DNA of 5,691 bases from Sedimenticola sp. (GTDB taxonomy: Bacteria > Pseudomonadota > Gammaproteobacteria > Chromatiales > Chromatiaceae), in assembly GCA_026197195.1 (NCBI GenBank), contig JAPHUG010000292.1, positions 1-5,691 on the forward strand. Reading direction: 5' to 3'. The translations under genes and the position numbers were made by a program. A model generated the notes under the pieces. The model did not search any database. It was given only the letters and a program-made list of their open reading frames with translations, and had not been told where the DNA came from. This document shows, one piece after another, positions 1 through 5,418 of the stretch (its first letter is position 1; every line of letters starts with the position of its first letter).

Positions 1-2
1 AA

Positions 3-263
3 GTCTTAGGTATTCATTCCAGTTGGGCCTTCGGTATTCCCTTCACCGAGCCCCACCGTTATCTCAACGATGCGCCAGAATCACCGCTAAAAGTGCGGGA
101 ATCTGGCTACAGCCAGCACTTACCGTTAAAAACAGAAAAAAACATCACCCGGCGCTTCGTAATCACACCGAATCGCAACAGATTGATATCTTTATATAAA
201 CTTAACCAAAAAAGCAGACATACAGCCTACAGATGGCGTTTTAAAAAACGCCCGCCTCATTGA
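3..263 (+). CDS. 3' end of an unrecognised gene (partial)
   Basis: An open frame of 86 codons runs from the window edge to a TGA at 261-263. It has no start inside the window, so it would be the C-terminal part of a longer protein. The first 45 or so codons have a fairly C/G-rich third position, and the conceptual protein has a folded-looking stretch (GIHSSWAFGIPFTEPHRYL) followed by a strongly basic tail ending in KKRPPH. The antisense frames are interrupted by stops early in this interval, which favours this frame. I do not recognise a family. A chance open frame of this length is possible, particularly in the AT-rich second half, so the call is tentative. Confidence 0.4.
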   Translation, partial: VLGIHSSWAFGIPFTEPHRYLNDAPESPLKVRESGYSQHLPLKTEKNITRRFVITPNRNRLISLYKLNQKSRHTAYRWRFKKRPPH

Positions 264-317
264 ATAGGAACTGCATTACCCAGCGAGATTGTAACCGGCA
301 AGTTTCTTTATATAAAC
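190..317 (+). repeat. Two copies of a 12-bp direct repeat
   Basis: CTTTATATAAAC occurs at 190-201 and again at 306-317. Both copies lie in the AT-rich segment around the end of the partial gene. Each contains the palindromic core TTTATATAAA, which could be a binding site or reflect base composition. No function is recognised. Confidence 0.35.
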
Positions 318-410
318 GATAAGCCTTCTTTATGTGACCATTATGTTATACCCGCCCATCAGGGGCAACAAGTTGCGCACACATAACCGATGGCACTAGT
401 CATAGAGCCT

Positions 411-424
411 TTGATTCTTATGAA
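411..424. promoter_or_regulatory. FNR/ANR-like box (one mismatch)
   Basis: The 14 bases TTGATTCTTATGAA match the FNR/CRP-family anaerobic regulator consensus TTGAT-N4-ATCAA at 9 of 10 specified positions. The box lies just upstream of the -10 candidate at 442-447. Its centre would be near -36.5 if transcription starts about 454, slightly closer than the usual class II position of -41.5. It may be a weak or chance site. Confidence 0.3.
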
Positions 425-441
425 AAATAAACACCCCCTCT

Positions 442-447
442 TATACT
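442..447 (+). promoter_or_regulatory. Candidate sigma70 -10 hexamer for the hydrolase gene
   Basis: TATACT matches TATAAT at 5 of 6 positions and lies 35 nt before the hydrolase start codon. No good -35 hexamer sits 16-18 nt upstream (the best, around 418-423, matches 3 of 6), which would suit an activator-dependent promoter. This is inferred from sequence only. Confidence 0.4.
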
Positions 448-481
448 AATCACCAACCAAAAGCCCAATAAAGGAAATAAA

Positions 482-1063
482 ATGGATACGGAAAATAAGA
501 TTCACTACATTATTGTTCCTGGGTTTCAGAATTCAGGCGAAAGGCACTGGCAAACCCGCTGGCAACAGCGCCTGCCCAATAGCCGCCGTACCCAACCCAG
601 CAGTTGGGACTATCCGGAGCATGACGACTGGGTAAAAGCCCTGCAAAGGGAAATAAGCGCCGTCACTGGCCCGGTCATCCTGATTGCCCACAGCCTGGGA
701 ACCATCACCGTAGCCGAATGGGCCGCTCAATACCGCTCTGACATGGTACTGGGGGCGTTGCTGGTCGCTATTCCTGATGTACAACGTCCTGATCTACCCA
801 CGGCCATTCAGGGTTTCTCCAAGCCCGTGTTTAAACCGCTCCCTTTCCCGTCTATCGCCTTGTTGAGCAGCAACGATCCCTACTCCGCGCTACCCCGGGG
901 ACGCCTGTTTGCTCAACGCTTCGGTGCGCATATAGAAGAGATCGGCAACTACGGACATATTAATCATGAATCCGGCCTGGGTGACTGGGAGGCGGGGTTT
1001 GCCTGGCTAGATCAACTGATCGGCAGTAACAGGGAGCCTCTTCACTTAAAACAGGCCAGCTAA
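482..1063 (+). CDS. RBBP9/YdeN-family alpha/beta serine hydrolase
   Basis: The 193-residue protein has the length and layout of the RBBP9/YdeN serine hydrolase family, a compact cytosolic alpha/beta-hydrolase. Near the N-terminus, VPGFQNSGERHWQTRW (12-27) is the typical family opening. The nucleophile elbow is AHSLG (69-73) with Ser71. Asp132 in SSNDPY and His159 in GHIN complete a plausible catalytic triad. No signal peptide is visible. The start is supported by AAGGA at 471-475, 6 nt before the ATG. The natural substrate of this family is poorly defined, so esterase or amidase activity is all that can be proposed. The next gene follows after 64 nt with no terminator, so readthrough is possible, but nothing ties the two functionally. 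Confidence 0.9.
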   Translation: MDTENKIHYIIVPGFQNSGERHWQTRWQQRLPNSRRTQPSSWDYPEHDDWVKALQREISAVTGPVILIAHSLGTITVAEWAAQYRSDMVLGALLVAIPDVQRPDLPTAIQGFSKPVFKPLPFPSIALLSSNDPYSALPRGRLFAQRFGAHIEEIGNYGHINHESGLGDWEAGFAWLDQLIGSNREPLHLKQAS

Positions 1064-1086
1064 AGCACAATCCGTTTCAGGCACGC

Positions 1087-1092
1087 TATACT
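1087..1092 (+). promoter_or_regulatory. Weak candidate -10 before the EF-hand/M23 gene
   Basis: TATACT lies in the 64-nt gap, 35 nt before the GTG start. No recognisable -35 element is placed 16-18 nt upstream. A second -10-like GATAAT occurs at 1099-1104. Either could start a transcript independent of the hydrolase gene, but support is thin. Confidence 0.25.
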
Positions 1093-1127
1093 TCAACCGA
1101 TAATGAATAAAACAACAGGTTGGTACC

Positions 1128-2144
1128 GTGCCCCATACTCATTTGCGACGCTTAAGCTCCCGGCTCATTCCTCTGATCCTTATTGGCTTCGGATTAACAG
1201 CACCTTCAGCCGTCTGGGCCGAAAAAACAGCGGCCAGCGTCATGGAGAAGCTGGATAAGGATGGTGACGGAAAAATCAGTCGTAAGGAGTGGCGCAAAAA
1301 GAACATTTTCAATGAGGTCGACCTGGATAACAATGGTTCTGTGTCATTGGATGAACTGAAACAGCGCTTTGGTGAAGCAGACAATAGTACCGGGCAGCGC
1401 CCCGACCTGCCTGACCCTGTCTCTATGGCGGCCATACGCCGCGCGAAATTTGATGATGTTGGCCATCTCAAAAGTCGCGGTCTGTTTGAAACAGATCTGA
1501 AGCCTGTGTGGCCAGATGATGTCAGTTGCCGCGGTATTGATGAGTGGTATGGGAAGGATTACACGCCGGTAAGACCAAAAGAGTCCTATCACGGCGGCAT
1601 CGATATCCCCGCCCCCTTTGGCACCCCGGTATTGGCCATTATGGACGGGGAAGTGATCGCCCTCTACGAAGGCAAGAACAATCCCCGGGGAATTGAAGTG
1701 GTGTTGCGCCACACCCCAGAGGAGAGTGGTCTATCACTCTATCTCTATTCCCGTTATACCCACTTTGACCACATGCCAAAACTGGCAATTGGACAGCGGG
1801 TAAAGATGGGTGATGTACTGGGTGAGACAGGCAACACCGGCGTTCAGGGTTGCGAACTTAAAGGGATACCCTGCAGGCGGCCCCGGCGACCCGTTACACA
1901 TTTTGATATTCTCTACTCCACAAACGAAAAGTATTACGATACAGGTAGTGTCCTGATCCCCTTTGAGGCTCACTGGATGGATCCCATTGCCCTCTATCGT
2001 AAGCAACCGCCGTTTGATTCGTTCTCCATGCGGGCACTACCGGAAGCAGAAAAAAAGGTAGCCATTTCTTACACCCTGGACAGCGGCGAACTATTTCCAG
2101 CCGACACCCGAATAATATGGCCCTACAGTTGTCGCAAGAAATAG
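1128..2144 (+). CDS. Secreted EF-hand / M23 (LytM-like) peptidase-domain protein
   Basis: The 338-residue precursor has a Sec signal peptide (basic n-region, hydrophobic 13-24, likely cleavage after Ala31). Two canonical 12-residue EF-hand loops follow: 43-54 (D43, D45, D47, E54) and 65-76 (D65, D67, N69, E76). The M23 domain spans about 150-290. It has H155-x3-D159 in SYHGGID and H258 in THFD, the three zinc ligands of LytM-type enzymes, and H212 in YTHFDH. The first histidine of the usual HxH motif is Val256, so activity is uncertain. An insert with Cys242 and Cys249 precedes that motif; Cys134 and Cys335 are the other mature cysteines. M23 proteins cut peptidoglycan cross-bridges or, when degenerate, activate amidases. 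GTG is the only usable start: TGA in frame at 1104-1106, and later starts lose the signal peptide. The ribosome site (AGG, 1117-1119) is weak. Confidence 0.85.
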   Translation: MPHTHLRRLSSRLIPLILIGFGLTAPSAVWAEKTAASVMEKLDKDGDGKISRKEWRKKNIFNEVDLDNNGSVSLDELKQRFGEADNSTGQRPDLPDPVSMAAIRRAKFDDVGHLKSRGLFETDLKPVWPDDVSCRGIDEWYGKDYTPVRPKESYHGGIDIPAPFGTPVLAIMDGEVIALYEGKNNPRGIEVVLRHTPEESGLSLYLYSRYTHFDHMPKLAIGQRVKMGDVLGETGNTGVQGCELKGIPCRRPRRPVTHFDILYSTNEKYYDTGSVLIPFEAHWMDPIALYRKQPPFDSFSMRALPEAEKKVAISYTLDSGELFPADTRIIWPYSCRKK

Positions 2145-2165
2145 TCTTATAAATCCATACACGAT

Positions 2166-2170
2166 GAGGG
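2166..2170 (+). promoter_or_regulatory. Distant ribosome binding site of the transporter gene
   Basis: GAGGG is the only purine-rich match upstream of the ATG at 2183 and leaves a 12-nt spacer, longer than usual. The nearer ATG at 2172 is in another frame, and TGA in frame at 2165-2167 excludes a longer protein, so 2183 remains the best start. Translation may be modest. Confidence 0.4.
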
Positions 2171-2182
2171 CATGGACACCCA

Positions 2183-3487
2183 ATGGATCGTAACCCGTCA
2201 GCCATCCAAAAGCTGTTAAGCAAGAGTATCCAGGTCGAACCCGGTGAAGTACCTGCCCTTCTCTGGTCATTCAGCTACTTTTTTGCTCTGCTCTGCAGCT
2301 ATTACATCCTGCGACCCATGCGGGATGAGATGGGCATACTGGGTGGTGTCGAAAACCTCCAGTGGCTATTTACCGGCACCCTGCTGGCGATGATCGCGGC
2401 GATACCCCTGTTTGGATGGGTCAGCTCCCGTTTTCCTCGTCGTAAATTCCTGCCCTATGTCTATCTATTCTTCATTGGCACGATGCTGCTTTTTTATCTC
2501 CTGATGGAAGAGCGCGTGCTCGCTGTTGTGGTTGCACGTAGCTTCTTCATCTGGGCCAGCGTGTTCAATCTGTTCGTCGTCTCGGTCTTCTGGAGTTTTA
2601 TGACCGACATCTACAGCAACGGACAAGCTCGGCGGCTGTTTGGCTTTATTGCAGCCGGGGGGACCGTCGGCGCAATCACAGGCCCCGCAGTCACTGCACT
2701 GCTGGTTGAGCCGATCGGCCCCAGAAACCTGCTGCTCATCTCCGCACTCTTTCTGGCCTGGGCAATACTCTCCATAGCGAGGCTCGATCATTGGGCACCA
2801 AAGGAGTCCACCCCGCCGGGGAGGGTGGTAACGGTGACTGAGGAAGCGGCCATAGGCGGAAGTGTTTGGGACGGCATCAGGCTGGTTATTCACTCACCCT
2901 ATCTGATGGGTATTGGCCTGCTGATGCTGCTGTTCACCACGCTGGCCACTTTTCTCTATCTCATGCAGGCACAGATCATTCGGGATGCCCTGGTTGATTC
3001 TGCCCAACGCACAGCACTATTTGCCCAAATAGACCTGACAGTAAACACACTTACCCTGTTGATTCAGCTGTTCCTGACCAATCGACTAATAAAGTGGCTT
3101 AAACTCCCCATGGCGCTGGCACTTATCCCTCTTTTACTTGCCATAGGTTTCATACTTCTGGGGTTTGCGCCTACTGTAGCCCTGCTCATTGTGGTGCAAG
3201 TGATACGCCGGGCAGGAAACTACGCCATTATGCGACCCGCCAGAGAGATGCTCTATGTCGTACTCAGCAGGGAGGAGAAGTACAAGGCTAAGAATGTTAT
3301 CGACACCCTGGTTTACCGAACAGGTGATGCCGTCAGCGCCTGGGTCTACAGTGGCATAAGGGCCCTGGGCATCACACTTTCTGGCGTCGCATTTATTGCC
3401 GTACCGTTGGCACTGTTATGGGCATGGGTCGCCTACAAACTCGGCCAAGCACAACAACAACGGGCGGAATCACCACACGCTGAATGA
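2183..3487 (+). CDS. MFS-type transporter related to ATP/ADP (NTP/NDP) translocases
   Basis: The 434-residue inner-membrane protein has about 12 hydrophobic helices, the first near 25-43 and the last near 405-425, with a polar central loop near 200-225. Hallmarks are LRPMRDEMG (43-51) after helix 1, LQWLFTGT (59-66), FWSFMTDIY (136-144), and the C-terminal block RPAREMLY (351-358) with KYKAKNVIDT (366-375) followed by YRTGDA. As I recall, this pattern is shared with the plastid/rickettsial NTP/NDP exchanger superfamily and its MFS-like relatives in free-living proteobacteria. Homology supports a transporter, but the substrate cannot be read from sequence, and nucleotide exchange should not be assumed. 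The stop lies 10 nt before the reductase ATG, so the two are probably cotranscribed. The 38-nt gap upstream has no terminator, so the EF-hand/M23 gene may belong to the same unit. Confidence 0.8.
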   Translation: MDRNPSAIQKLLSKSIQVEPGEVPALLWSFSYFFALLCSYYILRPMRDEMGILGGVENLQWLFTGTLLAMIAAIPLFGWVSSRFPRRKFLPYVYLFFIGTMLLFYLLMEERVLAVVVARSFFIWASVFNLFVVSVFWSFMTDIYSNGQARRLFGFIAAGGTVGAITGPAVTALLVEPIGPRNLLLISALFLAWAILSIARLDHWAPKESTPPGRVVTVTEEAAIGGSVWDGIRLVIHSPYLMGIGLLMLLFTTLATFLYLMQAQIIRDALVDSAQRTALFAQIDLTVNTLTLLIQLFLTNRLIKWLKLPMALALIPLLLAIGFILLGFAPTVALLIVVQVIRRAGNYAIMRPAREMLYVVLSREEKYKAKNVIDTLVYRTGDAVSAWVYSGIRALGITLSGVAFIAVPLALLWAWVAYKLGQAQQQRAESPHAE

Positions 3488-3489
3488 GG
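3486..3489 (+). promoter_or_regulatory. Ribosome binding site fixing the reductase start
   Basis: GAGG overlaps the transporter stop codon (TGA 3485-3487) and leaves 8 nt to the ATG at 3498. This spacing, together with the Tat signal that begins right after that ATG, decides against the in-frame ATG at 3396. Confidence 0.65.
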
Positions 3490-3497
3490 CACTATCC

Positions 3498-4424
3498 ATG
3501 ATTGACAACGATACGCTAAATCGCCGCGAGTTCATCCGTCTCAGCAGTTACCTGGCCATCGGCCTTGCCCTTCCATCAACGTTACAGGCCGCCAATCAAC
3601 CCATTTACAAGACCATTCCAAAGAGTGGCGAACAGATTCCGGTCATCGGCATGGGTACATCCCGCACCTTTGAAGCGCGAAATGATCCGGTGCTACTCGC
3701 GCAACTGCAACAAGTGATGCAAACCTTTTTTGACCAGGGCGGTGGCATGATCGACTCATCCCCCATGTACGGTTCTGCACAACAAGTCATTGGGACACTC
3801 CTACCCATGATTAAAGGTGAGAAAAACCTGTTCTCCGCAACCAAGGTCTGGATCGACGGACAACAAGCCGGCATTGAACAGATGGCGTCATCACGCCAAC
3901 AGTGGGGTATAGAACGGTTTGATCTGATGCAGATACACAATCTGGTGGACTGGCAAAGCCACCTTGAAACACTTAACCAGATGAAGACAGAAGGGAAGAT
4001 CCGTTATACCGGCATCACCACCTCACACGGACGCTATCATAATCAGTTGATCTCTATACTTAAAAAGCATGCGTTTGATTTCCTGCAACTCACCTACAAT
4101 ATTAATGAACCCGAAGTTGAATCGCAGCTGCTACCCCTGGCACAAGAACAGGGCATAGCCGTCATTATCAATCGTCCCTATCAGCGGGGGTCACTGTTCC
4201 GGCATACCAAAGGCAAGACCTTACCCCCGTGGGCCAGTGAGTTCGACTGCACCAGCTGGGGACAATTCTTTCTTAAGTTTGTCATATCCCATCCCGCTGT
4301 CACCTGCGCCATTCCCGCCACCACAAAAGCAAAGCACATGATCGACAATATGCAGGCAGGCAAGGGGCGACTACCCAATCAGAAACAGCGTGAGATGATG
4401 CGCAGTTACTTTAAATCGCTTTAG
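3498..4424 (+). CDS. Tat-exported aldo/keto reductase
   Basis: From this ATG the protein has 308 residues. It begins with a twin-arginine signal, NRREFIRL (8-15), a hydrophobic stretch (18-29) and likely cleavage near Ala31/Ala32, predicting export of the folded, cofactor-loaded enzyme to the periplasm. The remainder is an aldo/keto reductase barrel: GMGTSR (51-56) near the start, then the catalytic tetrad Asp86 and Tyr91 (in DSSPMYG), Lys116 (ATK) and His147 (QIHN). IPATTK (272-277) with nearby Asn284 fits the nicotinamide-phosphate binding end of the family, so NADPH is the likely cofactor. An in-frame ATG at 3396 would add 34 unlikely residues overlapping the transporter gene, bury the Tat signal and ignore the ribosome site, so it is rejected. 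The substrate is unknown. Tight spacing (10 nt) suggests coexpression with the transporter. Confidence 0.88.
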   Translation: MIDNDTLNRREFIRLSSYLAIGLALPSTLQAANQPIYKTIPKSGEQIPVIGMGTSRTFEARNDPVLLAQLQQVMQTFFDQGGGMIDSSPMYGSAQQVIGTLLPMIKGEKNLFSATKVWIDGQQAGIEQMASSRQQWGIERFDLMQIHNLVDWQSHLETLNQMKTEGKIRYTGITTSHGRYHNQLISILKKHAFDFLQLTYNINEPEVESQLLPLAQEQGIAVIINRPYQRGSLFRHTKGKTLPPWASEFDCTSWGQFFLKFVISHPAVTCAIPATTKAKHMIDNMQAGKGRLPNQKQREMMRSYFKSL

Positions 4425-4425
4425 T

Positions 4426-4431
4426 TATAAT
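4426..4431 (+). promoter_or_regulatory. Candidate -10 before the lipobox gene
   Basis: A perfect TATAAT starts two bases after the reductase stop codon and lies 43 nt before the lipobox-protein ATG. No strong -35 is seen 16-18 nt upstream, inside the reductase end. It could give this gene its own transcript in addition to readthrough. Confidence 0.3.
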
Positions 4432-4473
4432 ATGCCCCGTATACAATGAGTTGACGGCAGCCAGGAGTCACCC

Positions 4474-4953
4474 ATGGAAAGACAAAACTCCCGACGGGTT
4501 AACAGCCTCATCCTAATTACGTCCATGCTCCTGTTGGCCGGCTGCACCGCAGGCGACCCTCAGTTCACACAGGATACTCCTGCCGGTTTCTGGTATGGCC
4601 TCTGGCATGGCGTTATCGCTTTTATCAGCCTGATTATTCATCTATTCAATGAGAACGTTAATGTCTATGAAACATTCAATACCGGCGGTTGGTATGACTT
4701 TGGTTTTCTGCTGGGCGTCATTTTCATCTGGGGTGGCAGCTCACACGTAAGCTGTAAAAGCACCGTCAAGAAGAAGCATGACCAGGAGTGGGATGAAATT
4801 GGTGAAAAGGTTGAAGCCAAGGTCATGCGTAAATTAAAGGCGTGGTCAGCTGATGAAGAGCCCTCTATTGAGGATAAAGATTGGGATGAGGTCTGTAAAA
4901 AGGCCGAAGCAAAACTCAAACGCAAGATACGTGAATGGGCTGAAAAAGAGTAG
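4474..4953 (+). CDS. Small lipobox membrane protein with duplicated Trp/charged C-terminal repeat
   Basis: The 159-residue protein starts with a lipoprotein-type signal, hydrophobic 12-22 and lipobox LLAGC with Cys24, predicting lipidation. Two further hydrophobic segments follow (about 43-58 and 74-88), flanking a conserved-looking YETFNTGGWYDFGFLLG (65-81). The C-terminal third is highly charged and contains a duplication: residues 103-126 and 134-157 share WDE, KxEAK, RK and a later W at a fixed offset of 31 residues, both probably amphipathic helices. The middle part resembles a widespread family of uncharacterised small envelope proteins that I remember without a functional assignment. 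The start is fixed by AGGAG at 4463-4467, 6 nt before the ATG. The topology is ambiguous: a lipid-anchored protein with two transmembrane helices, or three helices with no processing. No function is assigned. Confidence 0.85.
   Translation: MERQNSRRVNSLILITSMLLLAGCTAGDPQFTQDTPAGFWYGLWHGVIAFISLIIHLFNENVNVYETFNTGGWYDFGFLLGVIFIWGGSSHVSCKSTVKKKHDQEWDEIGEKVEAKVMRKLKAWSADEEPSIEDKDWDEVCKKAEAKLKRKIREWAEKE
4780..4944 (+). repeat. Two-copy tandem repeat within the lipobox gene
   Basis: Codons 103-126 (4780-4851) and 134-157 (4873-4944) encode two copies of a charged helix with pattern WDExxxKxEAKxxRKxxxW. At least 11 of about 22 aligned positions are identical, and the spacing is exactly 31 residues. 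The DNA of the two copies has diverged, so the duplication is old and kept at protein level. Confidence 0.7.
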
Positions 4954-5035
4954 ACTGAGCAGGACGTCCAACATCCCCTCTCGAACATTTCACCCCCAAT
5001 GCACCACAGCCTTCACGGCCGGGTTGGGTTGAGCA

Positions 5036-5067
5036 GTAGCCTGTTTAGAAATCAAAGCACAGGCTAC
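5036..5067. repeat. Perfect 9-bp inverted repeat (hairpin)
   Basis: GTAGCCTGT (5036-5044) and ACAGGCTAC (5059-5067) are exact reverse complements around a 14-nt loop. No T-run follows on either strand, so it does not look like an intrinsic terminator. It could stabilise the 3' end of the lipobox transcript. It also spans the end of the possible antisense ORF. Confidence 0.6.
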
Positions 5068-5209
5068 AGACTTCTGGTTCATCTCCCTGTTGTTTCAACC
5101 GTGCAAGACTCGCATCGCTCTCCCGACAGGTGACCCAACAAATAGCCAAGACAAAAAAAAGCATATACCCCCATAGAGACAACCACGGAAAGCCATTGAT
5201 GTTTATCAA
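5045..5209 (-). CDS. Possible antisense small membrane protein (54 or 39 aa)
   Basis: On the minus strand an open frame ends with TAA at 5047-5045. It could start with TTG at 5209-5207 (54 residues) or ATG at 5164-5162 (39 residues). The longer form has one hydrophobic segment (FPWLSLWGYMLFFVLAICW), a charged tail (RESDASLARLKQQGDEPE) and a final CSLCFDF with a CxxC. This helix-then-charged-tail design looks like a genuine small membrane protein. GGTGGGG just upstream of TTG could serve as a ribosome site, about 7 nt away. Against it: a non-ATG start for the full form, a start codon inside the FNR-box palindrome, no recognised family, and a length that can arise by chance. Confidence 0.3.
   Translation of the reverse strand: MININGFPWLSLWGYMLFFVLAICWVTCRESDASLARLKQQGDEPEVCSLCFDF
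5196..5209. promoter_or_regulatory. Perfect FNR/ANR-type binding site
   Basis: TTGATGTTTATCAA matches the palindromic consensus TTGAT-N4-ATCAA of oxygen-sensing FNR/ANR regulators at all ten specified bases. It lies 216 nt before the cytochrome ATG. Weak -10 candidates follow at 5232-5237 (TAGTTT, which puts the site at -41.5) and 5235-5240 (TTTATT, which puts it at -44.5). This fits a class II activated promoter reading toward the cytochrome. A related CRP-family factor could also use it. Confidence 0.6.
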
Positions 5210-5214
5210 GTAAT

Positions 5215-5275
5215 AACCCCACCCATCTTGTTAGTTTATTCTGGCGGGAGATCTTTAGGGTGGGGTTTTATTGTT
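5215..5275 (+). terminator. Probable rho-independent terminator
   Basis: AACCCCACCC (5215-5224) pairs perfectly with GGGTGGGGTT (5258-5267), giving a 10-bp GC-rich stem followed by the T-rich TTTATTGT. The loop is long (33 nt) but may hold an inner ATCT/AGAT pairing. It would end + strand transcripts of the lipobox gene. A transcript starting at about 5244-5247 from the FNR-linked promoter lacks the left arm and would escape it. Confidence 0.55.
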
Positions 5276-5299
5276 TAGTTAATAACACAATCCCTGATT

Positions 5300-5311
5300 T
5301 CTGATCTCAGA
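5300..5311. repeat. Short palindrome in the cytochrome leader
   Basis: TCTGA and TCAGA flank a 2-nt centre (TCTGATCTCAGA). It could be a half-turn operator or a small RNA hairpin in the leader. No matching regulator is recognised. Confidence 0.3.
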
Positions 5312-5334
5312 TTATTTTAATGCTTGGAACACTC

Positions 5335-5356
5335 CCACAGAAAAAGTTCACTGTGG
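5335..5356. repeat. 6-bp inverted repeat in the cytochrome leader
   Basis: CCACAG (5335-5340) and CTGTGG (5351-5356) are exact reverse complements around a 10-nt A-rich loop, about 70 nt before the cytochrome start. No T-run follows. It may form a leader hairpin. Confidence 0.35.
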
Positions 5357-5413
5357 ACTGAGTTGTTCTGTTGCTTTTTTGCCTCGTTGTAGCGGTTGTA
5401 CCTATCAGCCCGC

Positions 5414-5418
5414 AAGGA
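5414..5418 (+). promoter_or_regulatory. Ribosome binding site of the cytochrome gene
   Basis: AAGGA lies 7 nt before ATG 5426, and this ATG leads directly into a signal peptide. It therefore selects this frame over the overlapping open frame that starts at 5379. Confidence 0.7.

Noticed and set aside
365..376. Palindrome GCAACAAGTTGC upstream of the hydrolase gene
   Set aside because: Only 5 bp per arm, with no regulator match; common by chance.
533..784. Minus-strand open frames over the confident + strand genes (this one and several others between 1139 and 4988)
   Set aside because: They are antisense to genes with clear motifs, encode low-quality Cys/Pro/Arg-rich proteins and lack start signals.
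3396..3497. A longer reductase reading frame starting at the ATG at 3396
   Set aside because: It overlaps the transporter gene, adds a low-complexity His/Asn-rich stretch, and pushes the Tat signal away from the N-terminus. The ATG at 3498 has a good ribosome site.
4453..4458. TTGACG-like -35 element before the lipobox gene
   Set aside because: A -10 at proper spacing would fall inside the coding sequence, so it cannot drive that gene.
4492..4509. Twin-arginine motif in the lipobox protein (Arg7-Arg8)
   Set aside because: The residues after the pair lack the expected Phe/Leu-Lys pattern, and the lipobox explains the signal better.
4999..5133. A 44-codon + strand frame in the intergenic region
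   Set aside because: No ribosome site precedes its ATG, and the product has no recognisable design.
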